From positions 24,950 through 88,949 of the forward strand of contig JAHDRA010000006.1 in NCBI GenBank assembly GCA_018433525.1: 64,000 nucleotides of DNA, given 5' to 3'. The position numbers were made by a program, and so were the translations under genes. The DNA comes from Paludibacteraceae bacterium (lineage in GTDB: Bacteria > Bacteroidota > Bacteroidia > Bacteroidales > Paludibacteraceae). This document shows positions 25,901 to 36,300 of the stretch, one piece after another. Each line of letters starts with the position of its first letter. The stretch's first letter is position 1. The notes below the pieces were generated by a model. That model was not told where the DNA came from and made no database searches. It was given only the letters and a program-made list of their open reading frames with translations.

Positions 25901-26146
25901 TGTAGAAGAAGTACTGGTCCAGCTTAAAATACCGACGGTAAATGAGCTGGGTAAATTTTTCCCTGTGGTTCCGGGTGTTACGCCCGGATACCAACTATTA
26001 ATTGTTGCTTCATCCAACATGTTGTTGTAAATAGTAGGATCGAATTGTGCCGCACCAAAATCCCAAACATCTATTTTGGTTTGAGCCTTTATAATTGAAA
26101 AACCTACAAAGAAGAATAATAGCAGAAAGTAAAATATTTTTTTCAT
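22931..26146 (-). CDS. Large modular CE8 pectinesterase-like protein with T9SS domain
   Basis: A 1071-residue secreted protein: signal peptide, a carbohydrate-binding-like domain starting KIDVWDFGAAQFDPTIYNN (about 22-200), several beta-sandwich repeats (about 205-470), a second binding-like domain (about 470-590), a CE8 beta-helix (about 595-960) and a T9SS domain. In the CE8 domain Asp797 (GRQDSFYG), Asp819 (TDYLFGG) and the arginine in FGRPWQP are kept. The glutamine of the QAVAL motif, which helps stabilise the oxyanion, is replaced by Ala774 (ERAAAIAF). Activity may be altered or directed at another ester. It sits between GH105 and a PL1 gene. Confidence 0.88.
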   Translation of the reverse strand: MKKIFYFLLLFFFVGFSIIKAQTKIDVWDFGAAQFDPTIYNNMLDEATINSWYPGVTPGTTGKNLPSSFTVGILSWTSTSSTSDRLRTSNTNLTRYDSNGVPVTVASTSETLTGYLYVNASAATGRYLSLNLNEDDEVTIYAKSQNGTGKMTFEYTSDNSQKDIVSLTSSPEIYKFVAKKAGVYKIYDSVDKPFYYRILRKPATYVSVSGTFDLTNASDIPSGYTINFTNAAGKVWSVAPDASNNYSINLPAGYTYSLSLSNANGYIISNSDPLSVSGNTTYNPVILKVTLYTLSGNITGLPSEKLAKLGLIFTPSDTRIYVPKPVVNASAGTYSVQLEANCDYTISATGVNDYYISNNNVNISSDINTDIVFVAKPVYTVLLNINGLDATQLSKLSVTFSNLNESGYVYSFTDLNNIQLRDGVYSISCSGLDEYPVQLGLTSNLKVNGTETSKDLSFIPVTDWSFDDATITSGVTTAYKGMLFTGSVYNEKSKGHLVLTGNATAKVPVSPGEKMIVYYYYSAKFTVDGGSEISTNSGSTNRIESHEFVYAESTPGYMTIANVTGTTTYLTEIKMVKSVTYKPIITVGTDKEYQSINDALAAVRCMTRENTDTVKIMIDPGNYEEMLVIDIPNVTLVNASTTPSIALLNKGVDIDENAVRITSYYGHGYNYFSMGTDQKWNADVLRVNKENGYTTYSNTGSGTTNGSYWNATVVVSASGFRADNIIFENSFNQYISRKESEDVVQEWSTGGKGTRPTTYGSTDVQNKNFVERAAAIAFTASADRAILNKCRVVGRQDSFYGAEGARIAVYKGVLMGATDYLFGGMTLTCYQTDLAMNTSEASSDVAYITAAQQNSARGFLMYECNITSAIPSVETASLYRSKPGYFGRPWQPTTSEVVFYSTTIETTNNPSFDGQSLIVPAGWNNSLGGTSDKVYEYNTIEKSGVDNSASRVSWSKVLTEPVLSDGTEITTFNFTKGTDNWDPINTLKSNDINASVSLQKKDDFVRIFSVGSKVFISNVKNPSKIKIYSVNGSLSFVKEISGDDEISLDKGLWIVNVVNNESIKTAKVLIK

Positions 26147-26184
26147 TGGTATTTTTTTAAAATTTATTGATAAGGTATGTCTCT

Positions 26185-27351
26185 TTATTTATTCAGCAAT
26201 ACACTCACCATTATAAAAGGGGCAACCGCTTTCGGGTCATTGTCCCTGATGGGTTCGGAAATGTAATATTCATAACTGCCGTCGCGATAATTTTTTTCGC
26301 CACCCAAACCGGCTACAGCACAGGCATTTTTCAATGAAATAGTTCCATCAGAATTTTCGACAATAAAAGTTTTTACAAATTGCTTGTAGGCTTTTTTACC
26401 TTTCTTGAGAAATTCTTTGGGCAAATAACCTTTTTGCGCTCCTTTTACCCAAGTATAAATAAACATGGCAGAACCGCTCGATTCGACATAATTTCCCTTT
26501 TCATTGATTTTATCCGTAACCTGAAACCACATTCCTGTTTTCGGATCACGATATTTGTCGAGCGAGTAGCACAAATCAGTCAAAACTTTAATTATTTCGG
26601 GTCGTTTTGGATGATTTTCAGGTAAGAAATCCAGCACATCCACTATTGCCATTGCATACCAGCCCATGCTTCTGCTCCAGAAATTGGGTGAAGTTCCTTT
26701 CACAGGGTCAGCCCATTTTTGTTGGCGACTCTCATCCCAACCGTGATAATACAGCCCGGTGGCAGGATCATAACAATGTTTAGCAATGAGCAGAATTTGA
26801 AAAGCTACTTCGTCAAATAATGCCGGTTCATTAAACCGGTAAGCATATTCAGCCAAAAAAGGTGAAGCCATATAAATACCATCCAGCCACATTTGATGCG
26901 GATAAATCTTTTTGTGCCAAAAACCGCCTTCGCTGGTGCGAGGCTGCGTGTTTATCTGGCTACGAAGTAATTCAATAGCTTTTTTGTATTTTTCATCTTT
27001 AGTTTTTTCATATAAAGTGAAAAGGAATTTGCCAGAGTTAATTCGATCCAAATTGTATTCTTCAAGTTTGTACCCTTTTATTTGTCCATTTTCCTCAATA
27101 ATGGTATCGGCATAACTTTTGGCATACTGAAAATATTTTTCATCGCCGGTCTTTTCCCAGACTTTTAGAAAAGCCTGCAATTCAAGCCCGTTGCAATAAT
27201 CCCATTTCAGTTTTTTTGAAAAATCAAGCATCCAGCTTTCAGGATTACGTTTCATTTCCGAATCAGCCATTCGAACGTAATATTTTGATTCTTTTGGAGT
27301 TAAACTGAAGCACGTTAATGAAAATATTACCAGCAAATAAAGTTTTCTCAT
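26185..27351 (-). CDS. Unsaturated rhamnogalacturonyl/galacturonyl hydrolase, GH105
   Basis: A 388-residue (alpha/alpha)6-barrel enzyme that removes the unsaturated uronic acid left at the non-reducing end by pectin lyases, releasing 5-keto-4-deoxyuronate. The catalytic aspartate is Asp157 in HQMWLDGIYMA, matching Asp143 of YteR. Other family blocks are GFWHKK, FWSRSMGWYAMA and SGSAMFIY. A signal peptide covers the first 18 residues, so it is periplasmic. Products require KduI/KduD-type enzymes, which are not evident in this window. It is followed by the large CE8 gene. Confidence 0.94.
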   Translation of the reverse strand: MRKLYLLVIFSLTCFSLTPKESKYYVRMADSEMKRNPESWMLDFSKKLKWDYCNGLELQAFLKVWEKTGDEKYFQYAKSYADTIIEENGQIKGYKLEEYNLDRINSGKFLFTLYEKTKDEKYKKAIELLRSQINTQPRTSEGGFWHKKIYPHQMWLDGIYMASPFLAEYAYRFNEPALFDEVAFQILLIAKHCYDPATGLYYHGWDESRQQKWADPVKGTSPNFWSRSMGWYAMAIVDVLDFLPENHPKRPEIIKVLTDLCYSLDKYRDPKTGMWFQVTDKINEKGNYVESSGSAMFIYTWVKGAQKGYLPKEFLKKGKKAYKQFVKTFIVENSDGTISLKNACAVAGLGGEKNYRDGSYEYYISEPIRDNDPKAVAPFIMVSVLLNK

Positions 27352-27395
27352 TGATAATCGGTCTTTTAAATTAAAAATAAACTTATTTTAAAAAT

Positions 27396-28187
27396 TCATT
27401 TTTTAAAAATTTTCTCAAATCCTTTGATTTTTTGAGTTGCAACTTCTTTTACAAACATTTCGGCTACCGTTCGAGCTCCAGCTTCATTGAAATGAGTATT
27501 GTCATCCAATCCATTGGGATACAGGCGACTAATACCCGGCGCTATTTTATGGAAATATTTTTTTGAACCTTCTACACCTTCGTGTTGCAACCATTCAGAA
27601 GTGAGTTTTTCTAAATCGATCATTGGAACCCGATAATCTCGAGCAACACTGCGTATAATTTCGGGGTAACTGCCGTGTGTTGGTACAAGGCGACCTGTGT
27701 TGTCGAAATTTCTTCGGGCTACCGGAGTACAAAGAACAGGAGTCGCACCTTTCAATCTTACTTCGGCAACAAATGCCACAAAATTCAGCCTGAATTGCGC
27801 CGGATTGGTATAACGACCCGTTTTTTCTACAGACTCGTCATTGTGTCCAAATTGAATAATCACAAAATCACCTTTTTCGGTATTGTTCAATAACTCTGTC
27901 CACAATCCTTCTTCTATAAACGATCTGGTACTTCTGCCATTTCTGGCATAATTTTTCACCAAAGCCTTATCGTTGAGCAATTCGGGCAATAATTGTCCCC
28001 ATCCCCGCTCAAGAAAAGGTTCTTCATAAGATTTTCCCGTCAAACTGTCAAAAACTGTTTTATACAGCACCTTATCGGCCATTGTAGAATCACCTGCCAT
28101 CAAAACCTTGACAGGTTTAGGTGCTGAAGCAAGAAAAAACAACATCAAAACACCAAGAATCGTAATTGCTGAGAACCTGAACTTCAT
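27396..28187 (-). CDS. Rhamnogalacturonan acetylesterase, SGNH hydrolase (CE12)
   Basis: A 263-residue secreted SGNH esterase. The four blocks are present: the Ser block GDSTMAD with Ser34, the Gly in ARNGRSTRSF, the Asn in QFGHND, and the DxxH pair Asp229/His232 in DDNTHFNEAGA. It removes acetyl groups from rhamnogalacturonan I or homogalacturonan so that the lyases and hydrolases can act. Its ATG overlaps the stop of the GH28 gene by 4 bases, so the two are translationally coupled. Length and motif order are normal for the family. Confidence 0.93.
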   Translation of the reverse strand: MKFRFSAITILGVLMLFFLASAPKPVKVLMAGDSTMADKVLYKTVFDSLTGKSYEEPFLERGWGQLLPELLNDKALVKNYARNGRSTRSFIEEGLWTELLNNTEKGDFVIIQFGHNDESVEKTGRYTNPAQFRLNFVAFVAEVRLKGATPVLCTPVARRNFDNTGRLVPTHGSYPEIIRSVARDYRVPMIDLEKLTSEWLQHEGVEGSKKYFHKIAPGISRLYPNGLDDNTHFNEAGARTVAEMFVKEVATQKIKGFEKIFKK

Positions 28188-29803
28188 TTGATTTTAACAT
28201 TTGAAATAATTATATTTTCGTTTTCCTCTCCTTTCAGTTCAATTGCATTTTGAAGTTTTTCGGGATAGGTGAAATTTTCGGCTTTAAAATTTTCTATCCG
28301 ATTTAAACGCAGAGCAGGACCGATTGTCGGTTCAACATAAATGTTTTTGAATACTATATCTTTGGAATTATTCAATTCTGCTCCATAAGTAGCTGTGATA
28401 ATTGCATTTTCAACCTGAATGTTGCTGATTTTCATTTCAGGCAACCCGTTGAAAAACATTGCTCTGTGTGCGTTGCGCGAAACTATGTTTTTTACGAAAA
28501 TATTTCTGAAAACGGGTGTCTCTTCTGTAACAGGCATCAATACAGCATCTTTCTGATTATCGTTTCCTTCTTCCATAGCTTCTGTAGCGGACTTGCCACC
28601 ATAATACAAATCAAATAAAAATGAGTCGGTTAAAATATCGAACATGTAAATTCCGTCAACAAAAATATTCTCAACAACGCCACCACGTCCACGTTTACTT
28701 TTGAAGCGAAGTCCCACATCCGTTCCTAAAAACTGACAGCAACTGACAGAAATATTTCTTACTCCACCCGACATTTCACTTCCAACCACAAAACCACCAT
28801 GAGCTTTGAAAACCTTACAGTTGTGAACAATTAAATTTTCGGTAGGAACAGCTCTACGACGGCCTTCTTCGTCTTTGCCCGATTTAATGCAAATGGCATC
28901 ATCTCCTACATCAAAATAACTATTGACTATGATGACATTTTTACAGGATTCCACATCAATTCCATCCCCATTTTGAGCATAATCGGGATTTCGGACGATA
29001 ATGTTATCAACAATCACATTTTCACACATAAAAGGATGAATGTTCCAGCTTGGAGAATTTTCAAATAAAACACCCTGCAAGAAAACATTTTTGCATTGAA
29101 TAAAACTCACCATAACCGGACGAAGAAAATCCCTTATTTCCATCCATTCTTCATCAGTCAGTTTTGCACGCGGAACATTCATGTCGCTTATCGAGTATCC
29201 TTTGTATGATTTTTCCGATGGAAACCAATAATTTCCCTCTTTTACAACTCCGCCCGAATTGACCACTTTTTTCCATTCCGAAGCTGTAACTTTTGATTTT
29301 TTCAAAGGCCTCCATGCTTCGCCAGATCCATTGATGGAACCTTCGCCCGTAATGGCTACATTTTCAATGTTCCTTCCGGAAATGGGTGATTGGCAGCGTT
29401 TGGTTGCCAAACCTTCAAAGTAGGTATCTACCAAAGGATATAAATCAAAATCTTTTGAAAAAAGAATTAATGCTCCTTTTTCCAGATGAAGATTAATATT
29501 TGATTTTAATTCAATAGGTCCAGTAAACCATACACCTGCAGGTACAATTAATTTACCTCCACCTTTTCGGGCAAGAGCATCAATTGCCTGTTTAAAAGCT
29601 TCGGTGTTTAAAGTTTTTCCATCACCTTTTCCGCCAAAATCTTCTATCCTCACCACATTGTTTTTAAAAGTGGGGGGCTGGATTTTTGGCATTTCAAAAG
29701 GTAAATTTTTGAAAAGATATTCGTAAGGATTTTTTGCGTTTAAATGGGCAGTGATTAAAATTGCACTTGCCAGCATTAAAAATAATGACTTAAATTTCAT
29801 CAC
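28184..29803 (-). CDS. GH28 polygalacturonase
   Basis: A 539-residue secreted beta-helix hydrolase. GH28 residues are complete: NPDYAQNGDGIDVESC (catalytic Asp), FDVGDDAICIKSGK (Asp pair), AHGGFVVGSEMSGG (the HG block) and RFKSKRGRGG (the RxK substrate-carboxylate site). It hydrolyses galacturonic-acid chains, probably as an exo-acting or oligosaccharide-acting periplasmic enzyme, since no sorting domain is present. It is the first enzyme gene after the terminator that closes the susCD unit and overlaps the CE12 gene by 4 bases. Confidence 0.95.
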   Translation of the reverse strand: MMKFKSLFLMLASAILITAHLNAKNPYEYLFKNLPFEMPKIQPPTFKNNVVRIEDFGGKGDGKTLNTEAFKQAIDALARKGGGKLIVPAGVWFTGPIELKSNINLHLEKGALILFSKDFDLYPLVDTYFEGLATKRCQSPISGRNIENVAITGEGSINGSGEAWRPLKKSKVTASEWKKVVNSGGVVKEGNYWFPSEKSYKGYSISDMNVPRAKLTDEEWMEIRDFLRPVMVSFIQCKNVFLQGVLFENSPSWNIHPFMCENVIVDNIIVRNPDYAQNGDGIDVESCKNVIIVNSYFDVGDDAICIKSGKDEEGRRRAVPTENLIVHNCKVFKAHGGFVVGSEMSGGVRNISVSCCQFLGTDVGLRFKSKRGRGGVVENIFVDGIYMFDILTDSFLFDLYYGGKSATEAMEEGNDNQKDAVLMPVTEETPVFRNIFVKNIVSRNAHRAMFFNGLPEMKISNIQVENAIITATYGAELNNSKDIVFKNIYVEPTIGPALRLNRIENFKAENFTYPEKLQNAIELKGEENENIIISNVKIK

Positions 29804-29840
29804 TTTTAAGATTTAGAGATCAATAAAATCGATTTTTTAA

Positions 29841-29880
29841 AGAAGCATAAAAACAGCAATAAAACTGTCTTTATGCTTCT
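29841..29880 (-). terminator. Terminator between the susCD unit and the enzyme genes
   Basis: AGAAGCATAA (29841-29850) and TTATGCTTCT (29871-29880) form a 10-base stem extended by an imperfect inner pairing. It lies 18 bases behind the surface lipoprotein gene. It probably lowers expression of the downstream enzymes relative to susCD by partial termination. Confidence 0.75.
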
Positions 29881-29897
29881 ACTCAGCTATGAAAAAA

Positions 29898-31505
29898 CTA
29901 CCAGGAAATATTGGCTCCAATACCTTGTTCCAACAAGGTAGCATTTGTTATGGTTAAATTACCGTTTGCTTCATCAACAAAACCGGGATTTTGCTGCAGG
30001 TAAGTGCCCGAATTATCAGTTTTTACATTCAGCGCTGTACCCGTATAAACAAGATAATTGGGTGCATTGAAATAATTATTTTTGTTGAAAAGTACAATAT
30101 TGGTAGCTGTCTGGTTGGTATAATATCCCACTGAATTAGCCACTACATTGTTGGTAAATGTAATTTCATTATTAGCAAATCGTACGTATAATAAGCGACG
30201 AGCAGCATCATTATTTACTTTACTAAAAGTACAACGGTTGACTTTAATAATGGTCGACTTTCCAGGGAAGCTGGAAGAGGCATCATCAAGCCGGAAAAAA
30301 TCACGGTCGGGAGCACAATTATAAAAAGTTGAATTCAATAACGTTGCATTTTCAATACATCCAGATCGAACATCAATGCAATCGGCACTACTGGTCAAAA
30401 TGTTGGATACTTTGCAATTTTGAATGGTAAATGATCTTACCGAAACAGCAATTCCACTTGCACCCGAAATCAAAGATTTACCATAATTTGTAATAATACA
30501 ATCCTTGAATAAAATATCACCACAAGCCACACTTTGAGTGAGCTGCACCACATGATCACGCATATCAGCATCGCTCTGACCATTCAGAATAACGTCCTTT
30601 ACAGTTAAAGAAGCGTTTTCTGCAGTTAATCTAAATTGCATATGAAGAGTAGGTTTATTGCTCTTCAAATATCCTCTGATACTGATACCTTTGTCTATAT
30701 TAATTGTTTGACCGGCACTTTTTAAAAATTCATTGCTTCCATCGTCTGAGGCAACTAACACAATTCTGCTGCCGGAAGCTGCACCCTGAATAGCAACAAC
30801 CAAATCTTCATCAGGATGAACAACAATGGTATTTGCTGCATTTAAATCAATTTTGGTAGTAAAAGTAGCACTTCCGCGTACTTTGTCATCTTTCATCAGC
30901 CTGGCAGTATAGTCGGTATCTTCAATCAATCCGCTTAGGGTAGCTTCTCCAGCTGCTATTTCCTCTGCCGTTACCACATGCTCTAAAGTACTTTGGCCAG
31001 CCGTTAAAATAATTTTCGTAGCTGTCTCTCCGGCTTTCCATGTCAATTTTACACTGTGTGCTGAAACCGATTCTTCGGATACGGCGTTCATAATTTGTTC
31101 TTCGCCGGTTTTAAAATACACAGCACTCCATTTCGATTCTGCAATTTCACTTCCCACGGCCTTGATACGTACTGAATATTGCGTTGCTCCTATCAATCCA
31201 CTCTTAATGGTATCCGGAATATCATCATTCGTAATATTAGTAAAAATCATTACCGGACTTCCAGCAAATGTCAAGCTGTCATTTTCATATACTTCAATTA
31301 CATAACTTTCTGCCTTTGGATTTTTTGTCCAGTTAAGAACCACCTGTGTTTTGTTTATCACTTTTGCTTCAACACCAACAGGAGAGAACAATCTGTCTGT
31401 CACCAATTCTGTAATTTCTTCCGGTAAATCATCTTTGCATGAACTTACAGTGAAGACAATCAATAAACTAAATAGGATAGGAATATTTTTAAATATCTTT
31501 TTCAT
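29898..31505 (-). CDS. Surface lipoprotein with Fn3 repeats and DUF4957/DUF5123-like beta-helix
   Basis: A 535-residue lipoprotein (lipobox ending at Cys23, VSSCKDD, followed by acidic residues that favour surface export). Residues 35-220 form two fibronectin-III domains. The rest is a beta-helix of the DUF4957/DUF5123 type with stretches such as GDILFKDCIITNYGKS and STFYNCAPDRDFFRLDD. Such proteins follow susD in Bacteroidota pectin loci and are thought to be glycan-binding proteins. It is the third gene of the susCD unit, 23 bases after susD, and is closed by a terminator. No catalytic residues are expected. Confidence 0.85.
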   Translation of the reverse strand: MKKIFKNIPILFSLLIVFTVSSCKDDLPEEITELVTDRLFSPVGVEAKVINKTQVVLNWTKNPKAESYVIEVYENDSLTFAGSPVMIFTNITNDDIPDTIKSGLIGATQYSVRIKAVGSEIAESKWSAVYFKTGEEQIMNAVSEESVSAHSVKLTWKAGETATKIILTAGQSTLEHVVTAEEIAAGEATLSGLIEDTDYTARLMKDDKVRGSATFTTKIDLNAANTIVVHPDEDLVVAIQGAASGSRIVLVASDDGSNEFLKSAGQTINIDKGISIRGYLKSNKPTLHMQFRLTAENASLTVKDVILNGQSDADMRDHVVQLTQSVACGDILFKDCIITNYGKSLISGASGIAVSVRSFTIQNCKVSNILTSSADCIDVRSGCIENATLLNSTFYNCAPDRDFFRLDDASSSFPGKSTIIKVNRCTFSKVNNDAARRLLYVRFANNEITFTNNVVANSVGYYTNQTATNIVLFNKNNYFNAPNYLVYTGTALNVKTDNSGTYLQQNPGFVDEANGNLTITNATLLEQGIGANISW

Positions 31506-31528
31506 GTTGTAGAATTTAATAAGGTTAG

Positions 31529-33316
31529 TTAATAGCCATAATCATTTTTCAGCAAGCCGTTACTCGAATCGATAAACACTTGCCATATGGGCCAAAATTG
31601 ACGAGTATCTGGATCTCTTTGAAAAAGAGAATTAATTTTATCATCAGTTAAGGTGTTGACACCATTGCTTACAAACCAACCCTTGCTCGATTCGTAGTTT
31701 AAAGCCGCTCCTTCGGTATCGGTATGTCCATGCTCCAATCCATATATGATAAGCGATTCACCATCGCTGGCTGTTTTATAGTAAATTTTTTCAGGTAGGT
31801 CGGCATATTCGCCTTGACGATTAGCAAGTCGGGTGAGTTTAGCTTTTGCTTCATTCATTTTTGTAGAAAGTAAATTCCAGCGAATCAAATCGGCCTTCCT
31901 CAACGATTCACCACAAAACTCCAGAGCACGTTCGTTGACAATAGCATTGAAAAAAGCTTCTTTGCTGGCAGTTACGCTTGCCATGTAAGCGTCAACTTTT
32001 TCAGGATTATTTGGGAAAGCCCGTTTGCGAATTTCTCTCAAATAAGGTGCTGCTGCTTCCGGACCATCAAGTTCGTTAATTGCTTCAGCAGCCATTAAAT
32101 AAATATCGGCATAACGCATGCATTGCCAATTAATTCCATCATCATTGGTCGAAGTAACCACTCTTTTCATCCACTCGTAACGCAATTTTCCAAAACACCA
32201 CGAACTCAGTTTGCGTGGCACTTGTTTGCCATTTGTCCATTCATAAGGCACACAAGTAATATCACGACGAATATCATCTTTATCAAAATCGTAATAAACA
32301 TAAGGAAGCGGTCCATTCTGTCCACCTTGTGCTTGTTGAGTGTATTTATCGGTAGTAGTATGTTTTACTCCAAATGTATATAACACCCGACCACGTCCAT
32401 CGGAAAATGGTATTTCATAAAGTGATTCTAATCCTGCAGTAACGTTGTCTTGACAAAGGTTTCTGAAATTTTGTTCAAAAGTTCCCAATTTACAGGTCTT
32501 GCTTTCAATGACATCAATACATTCTTGTTTAACGATTGGATAAAGGTTTTCAACCGAAAGTTCAGGATCATTACTTCTGCGAATCGTTCCATCGGGACGT
32601 TGAGAATATCCAGCAGCAGCCAGACAAATTCTGGCTCTTAAACCTTTTACAAAAGCCTTGTTTACTCGTTCAGTGGTTCGTGTAACAGCCGTTTCATTAG
32701 GCCAAGCCACATAATTTTCTGCTTCGGCCAAATCGGCAATTATTTGCTTGTAAATTACATCTCTGTCCGATTTTGGCAAATAAAGCGTAGAAGGAGAAAT
32801 GGGTTCAAACCGCGCAGGGACATCACCCCACGCTTTTATCAAATCATTGTAAATCATGGCTCTTAAAGTAAGGGCTTCGCCCAGTATTTGGGCAAGTTCT
32901 GGATTTTTCTCCACATTTCCATAAAGCCGCAAACCTCTAATACATAAATTAGCACGTTCAATAGCTTCATACATTTTAGCCCATGCATTGTTTTCCATAT
33001 TCATCTGAGTATTGGTAGGAAGTGGATCGTAACCGGTCAGTTTTGCACGGTCATCACTTACATTTTCAGATGAATTGTACCACTCGATATCGGTGTTAAT
33101 CCCGTAAAAAGGTATGTAACGACCACGATAGGAATTGGTTTCTGCCAAAGATTGATGAATGCCCATCAAAGCTCCTTCTGCCAAAACAGGCGTAGAAAAA
33201 ATTACCTGTTCGTCCAATGACGATTTGGTGGGAGCTTCTAAAGTTTCCTCGCATGAACTCATTATTCCCATTAAGAAAAGAGTGAGTATTGCAGAAATAA
33301 ATATTGTCTTTTTCAT
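31529..33316 (-). CDS. SusD/RagB-family glycan-binding lipoprotein
   Basis: A 595-residue surface lipoprotein with lipobox Cys22 (MSSCEETLE). It caps the SusC barrel and delivers pectic oligosaccharides. The helical SusD fold is seen in NNAWAKMYEAIERANLCIRG, GEALTLRAMIYNDLIKAWGDVP and the C-terminal IVNERALEFCGESLRKADLIRW. It follows susC after 21 bases. Its sugar specificity cannot be read directly but is inferred as pectin from the neighbouring enzymes. Confidence 0.96.
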   Translation of the reverse strand: MKKTIFISAILTLFLMGIMSSCEETLEAPTKSSLDEQVIFSTPVLAEGALMGIHQSLAETNSYRGRYIPFYGINTDIEWYNSSENVSDDRAKLTGYDPLPTNTQMNMENNAWAKMYEAIERANLCIRGLRLYGNVEKNPELAQILGEALTLRAMIYNDLIKAWGDVPARFEPISPSTLYLPKSDRDVIYKQIIADLAEAENYVAWPNETAVTRTTERVNKAFVKGLRARICLAAAGYSQRPDGTIRRSNDPELSVENLYPIVKQECIDVIESKTCKLGTFEQNFRNLCQDNVTAGLESLYEIPFSDGRGRVLYTFGVKHTTTDKYTQQAQGGQNGPLPYVYYDFDKDDIRRDITCVPYEWTNGKQVPRKLSSWCFGKLRYEWMKRVVTSTNDDGINWQCMRYADIYLMAAEAINELDGPEAAAPYLREIRKRAFPNNPEKVDAYMASVTASKEAFFNAIVNERALEFCGESLRKADLIRWNLLSTKMNEAKAKLTRLANRQGEYADLPEKIYYKTASDGESLIIYGLEHGHTDTEGAALNYESSKGWFVSNGVNTLTDDKINSLFQRDPDTRQFWPIWQVFIDSSNGLLKNDYGY

Positions 33317-33337
33317 TTTATCAAATTATTTACAAGG

Positions 33338-36300
33338 TTAAAAATTTAAATTTAAGCCAAATACTACCTGTCGGCTTTTTGGATATGCCGAATAATCAAC
33401 CGATGGTGTCAATTCGGTTTTACGTCGAGTTGAAACTTCAGGATCGAAACCGGAATAATTTGTCCAGCAATACAAATTATAACCGGTAACATAAAAACGC
33501 AACTGTTGAATTTTGATTTGTCTGATTAAATGAACCGGTAAAGTATAACCTAAAGTAAGCGTATTTAACCTCAAGAAAGAACCATCTTCAACAGCCCAAT
33601 CGGAAAAAACATATTTTGACATATACGGAGACCACATTGTTGTATTGGCATTCATGGCTTCCAATTCTGCCGGATTGTTGCTAATGGTTCCGTCAGATTT
33701 CAAATTAGTCCAGCGTTTTCCGTCTGCCATGATGGCTAACATGTTTCGATATTGATATTTACTGGTAGAAGTGTATTCGATTTTATTGGCATTGTACACA
33801 TCATTCCCATAACTCCAGTTAAAATTTGCAGAAAGGTCAAATCCGTACAATCTTCCATTAATTGTAAATCCACCAGTATGTAAGGGATTGGCATTTCCTA
33901 TTATCGTATAATCTTTTGAATTTACAATGCTGTCATTGGTAATGTCTTTCAGTTTCATTGCTCCAGGGCGAAGCGCATCTGATCCAATTACGGAAGAACA
34001 ATCAACAACTCCTTCCTTCAATATCCATTTTTTCTTTACAGAATCGTATCCTTCAAAATCAGATACTTCATATCTTCCATCGGAACGGTAGCCATACATT
34101 TGCCCAACAGAACCTCCTGCAGCAATCCAGTAATCGTTTCCTATTTCAGTTGAAGCCCAGCCACTGGCTGCTCCAAAGTCGCTCATTATTCCCAGAGAAT
34201 TGATTTTGTTTTTATTGAATCCAATGTTTCCACTGAAACTCAAACCATAATTCTTTTTGTCTATTGCTATCCAATTCAGTGTAAATTCAACGCCCTTATT
34301 TTGCGTTTCTCCCATATTACGGTACTGAGTATCATAACCTGTACCAGGAACGGGGAAATTGATCAACAAGTCGGAAGTGGTATTATAATAACCTTCAATT
34401 GTTCCATTTAATTTACTTTTCAAGAGGACAAAGTCCAATCCCAAGTTTCGCGTTACGGTTGTCTCCCATTTCAAATCGGGATTTGCCATAATTTTTGAGG
34501 GAGACCAGTAAGAAGCAACGTTATTGATCCATGAAGTAGACTTGGAATCGAAAGATTGTGTCATCTGACCGGATGGTATGTTGTTGTTTCCCGCTGTTCC
34601 ATAGCTCAACCTGAGCTTTAAATCATCCAACCAAGATTGAGTAGATTCCATAAAAGGTTCTGAAGAAATTCTCCATGCTAAGGCAGCAGAAGGAAAATAT
34701 CCCCATTTATTGCCTTTGGAAAACTTACTCGAACCATCGGCTCTAAATGTTACACTCATCAGATAACGACTTAAATAATCATAATTTGCTCTTCCAAAGA
34801 ATGATAAAAGTATATCGTCGGGTGAATAATAATTCTCGATATTATAGGGAGTTCCTTGAGAGGTTAACCTAAAAGCATTGGTAGAAGTAAAGCTTTTGGG
34901 ATATCCGTGAATAGTATTAGTTAACGTTTGCTTGCTATTAAAAATGTATTCTTCTCCCAGCAATACATCCAAATGATGACTCGTTCCCAATAATTTCTTA
35001 AAGTCATAACTTACCGTATTGGTATTTCTAAAAGTATTCAAAAATGTATTGTTCAATTCGGCAGCGGGATAACCCTGATTTTCGGAGGAAGGAATATTTT
35101 TAATGTAATAAGTGGTAGTTCCATAAAAACGCTGGTCTTCTGCACGATAATTCTCGTATCCAAACTCAACTTTCAGCTTAAAATTATCAAATGCCTTCCA
35201 CGTAATATCCCCTGCCATATTAAGATTGTTCCGCTTTTGTTGACGATCGTTATCGGAAATAGCCACCAATGGATTATATAAATTTCCTATTTCCGTATCA
35301 TCACTGGTACCGGCTTCTGATGTCAGATCCTTCAAAGGAAAAGGAGGATAAATCATGGCATATTTCAAACGCGAATCGGCACTTGAAACTTCCTTTTGTT
35401 CATTCATACCTCCACCATTGATTTTTGTGTTGATGTATCGAGTAGAAAAATTCATTGAAACATTTTTGGAAGGATTGGTAGTGTACTTAAAATTAATATT
35501 GTCACGCTTGAAACTTGACATTTGCATAATGGCCTTGTCATCTATATGACTGAAACTAAAAGAAAATTTGTTTTTGGAATCGCCTCCGTTGATGCTTAAA
35601 TTGTGATTAAAAGTTGTTCCTGTCCTACCAAATACAAGATCTTGCCAATTGTTGGAAGGTACATTGTTATAAAGATCAATATCCTGATAATTGCCAAAAT
35701 ACTTTTCGTAAGAGCTTGCATCTCCATCGTTTTTCAACAAAGCCAGCTCATACTGCCACTTAGCATAATCTGATGGAGACAAAACGTCCAATGTTTTGGC
35801 TATTTTTTTTGCTGCGGTATAGAAATTATAATTTGCTGTTATTTTGCCTTCTTTTCCCGATTTGGTAGTGATGATAACTACCCCATTAGCACCACGAGAA
35901 CCATAAATTGCCGTAGATGAGGCATCTTTCAAAATGTCAATAGATTCAATATCATAAGGAGAAATGTCATCAATAGATTGTACAGGAAATCCATCAACTA
36001 TCAACAAAGGTTTGTTGCTTCCGGTAATGGAGCCTCCACCACGAACACGTATTCTGATTTCCGCATCGGGAGATCCTTCAGTAGTTGTAACCTGCACACC
36101 GGCCAATTTTCCTGAAATTGCTTCTGCTGGAGAAGATACGGGAATGTTCATAATCGCATCCGAACTAACCGAAACTACAGAACCGGTAATGTCTTTTCTT
36201 TTCACCGTGCCATATCCAATGGCAACAACTTCATTCAATCCTATCGCTTCTTCGGTCATTACCACATTAATGACGCTTCGATTCCCTATTTCAACAGTTA

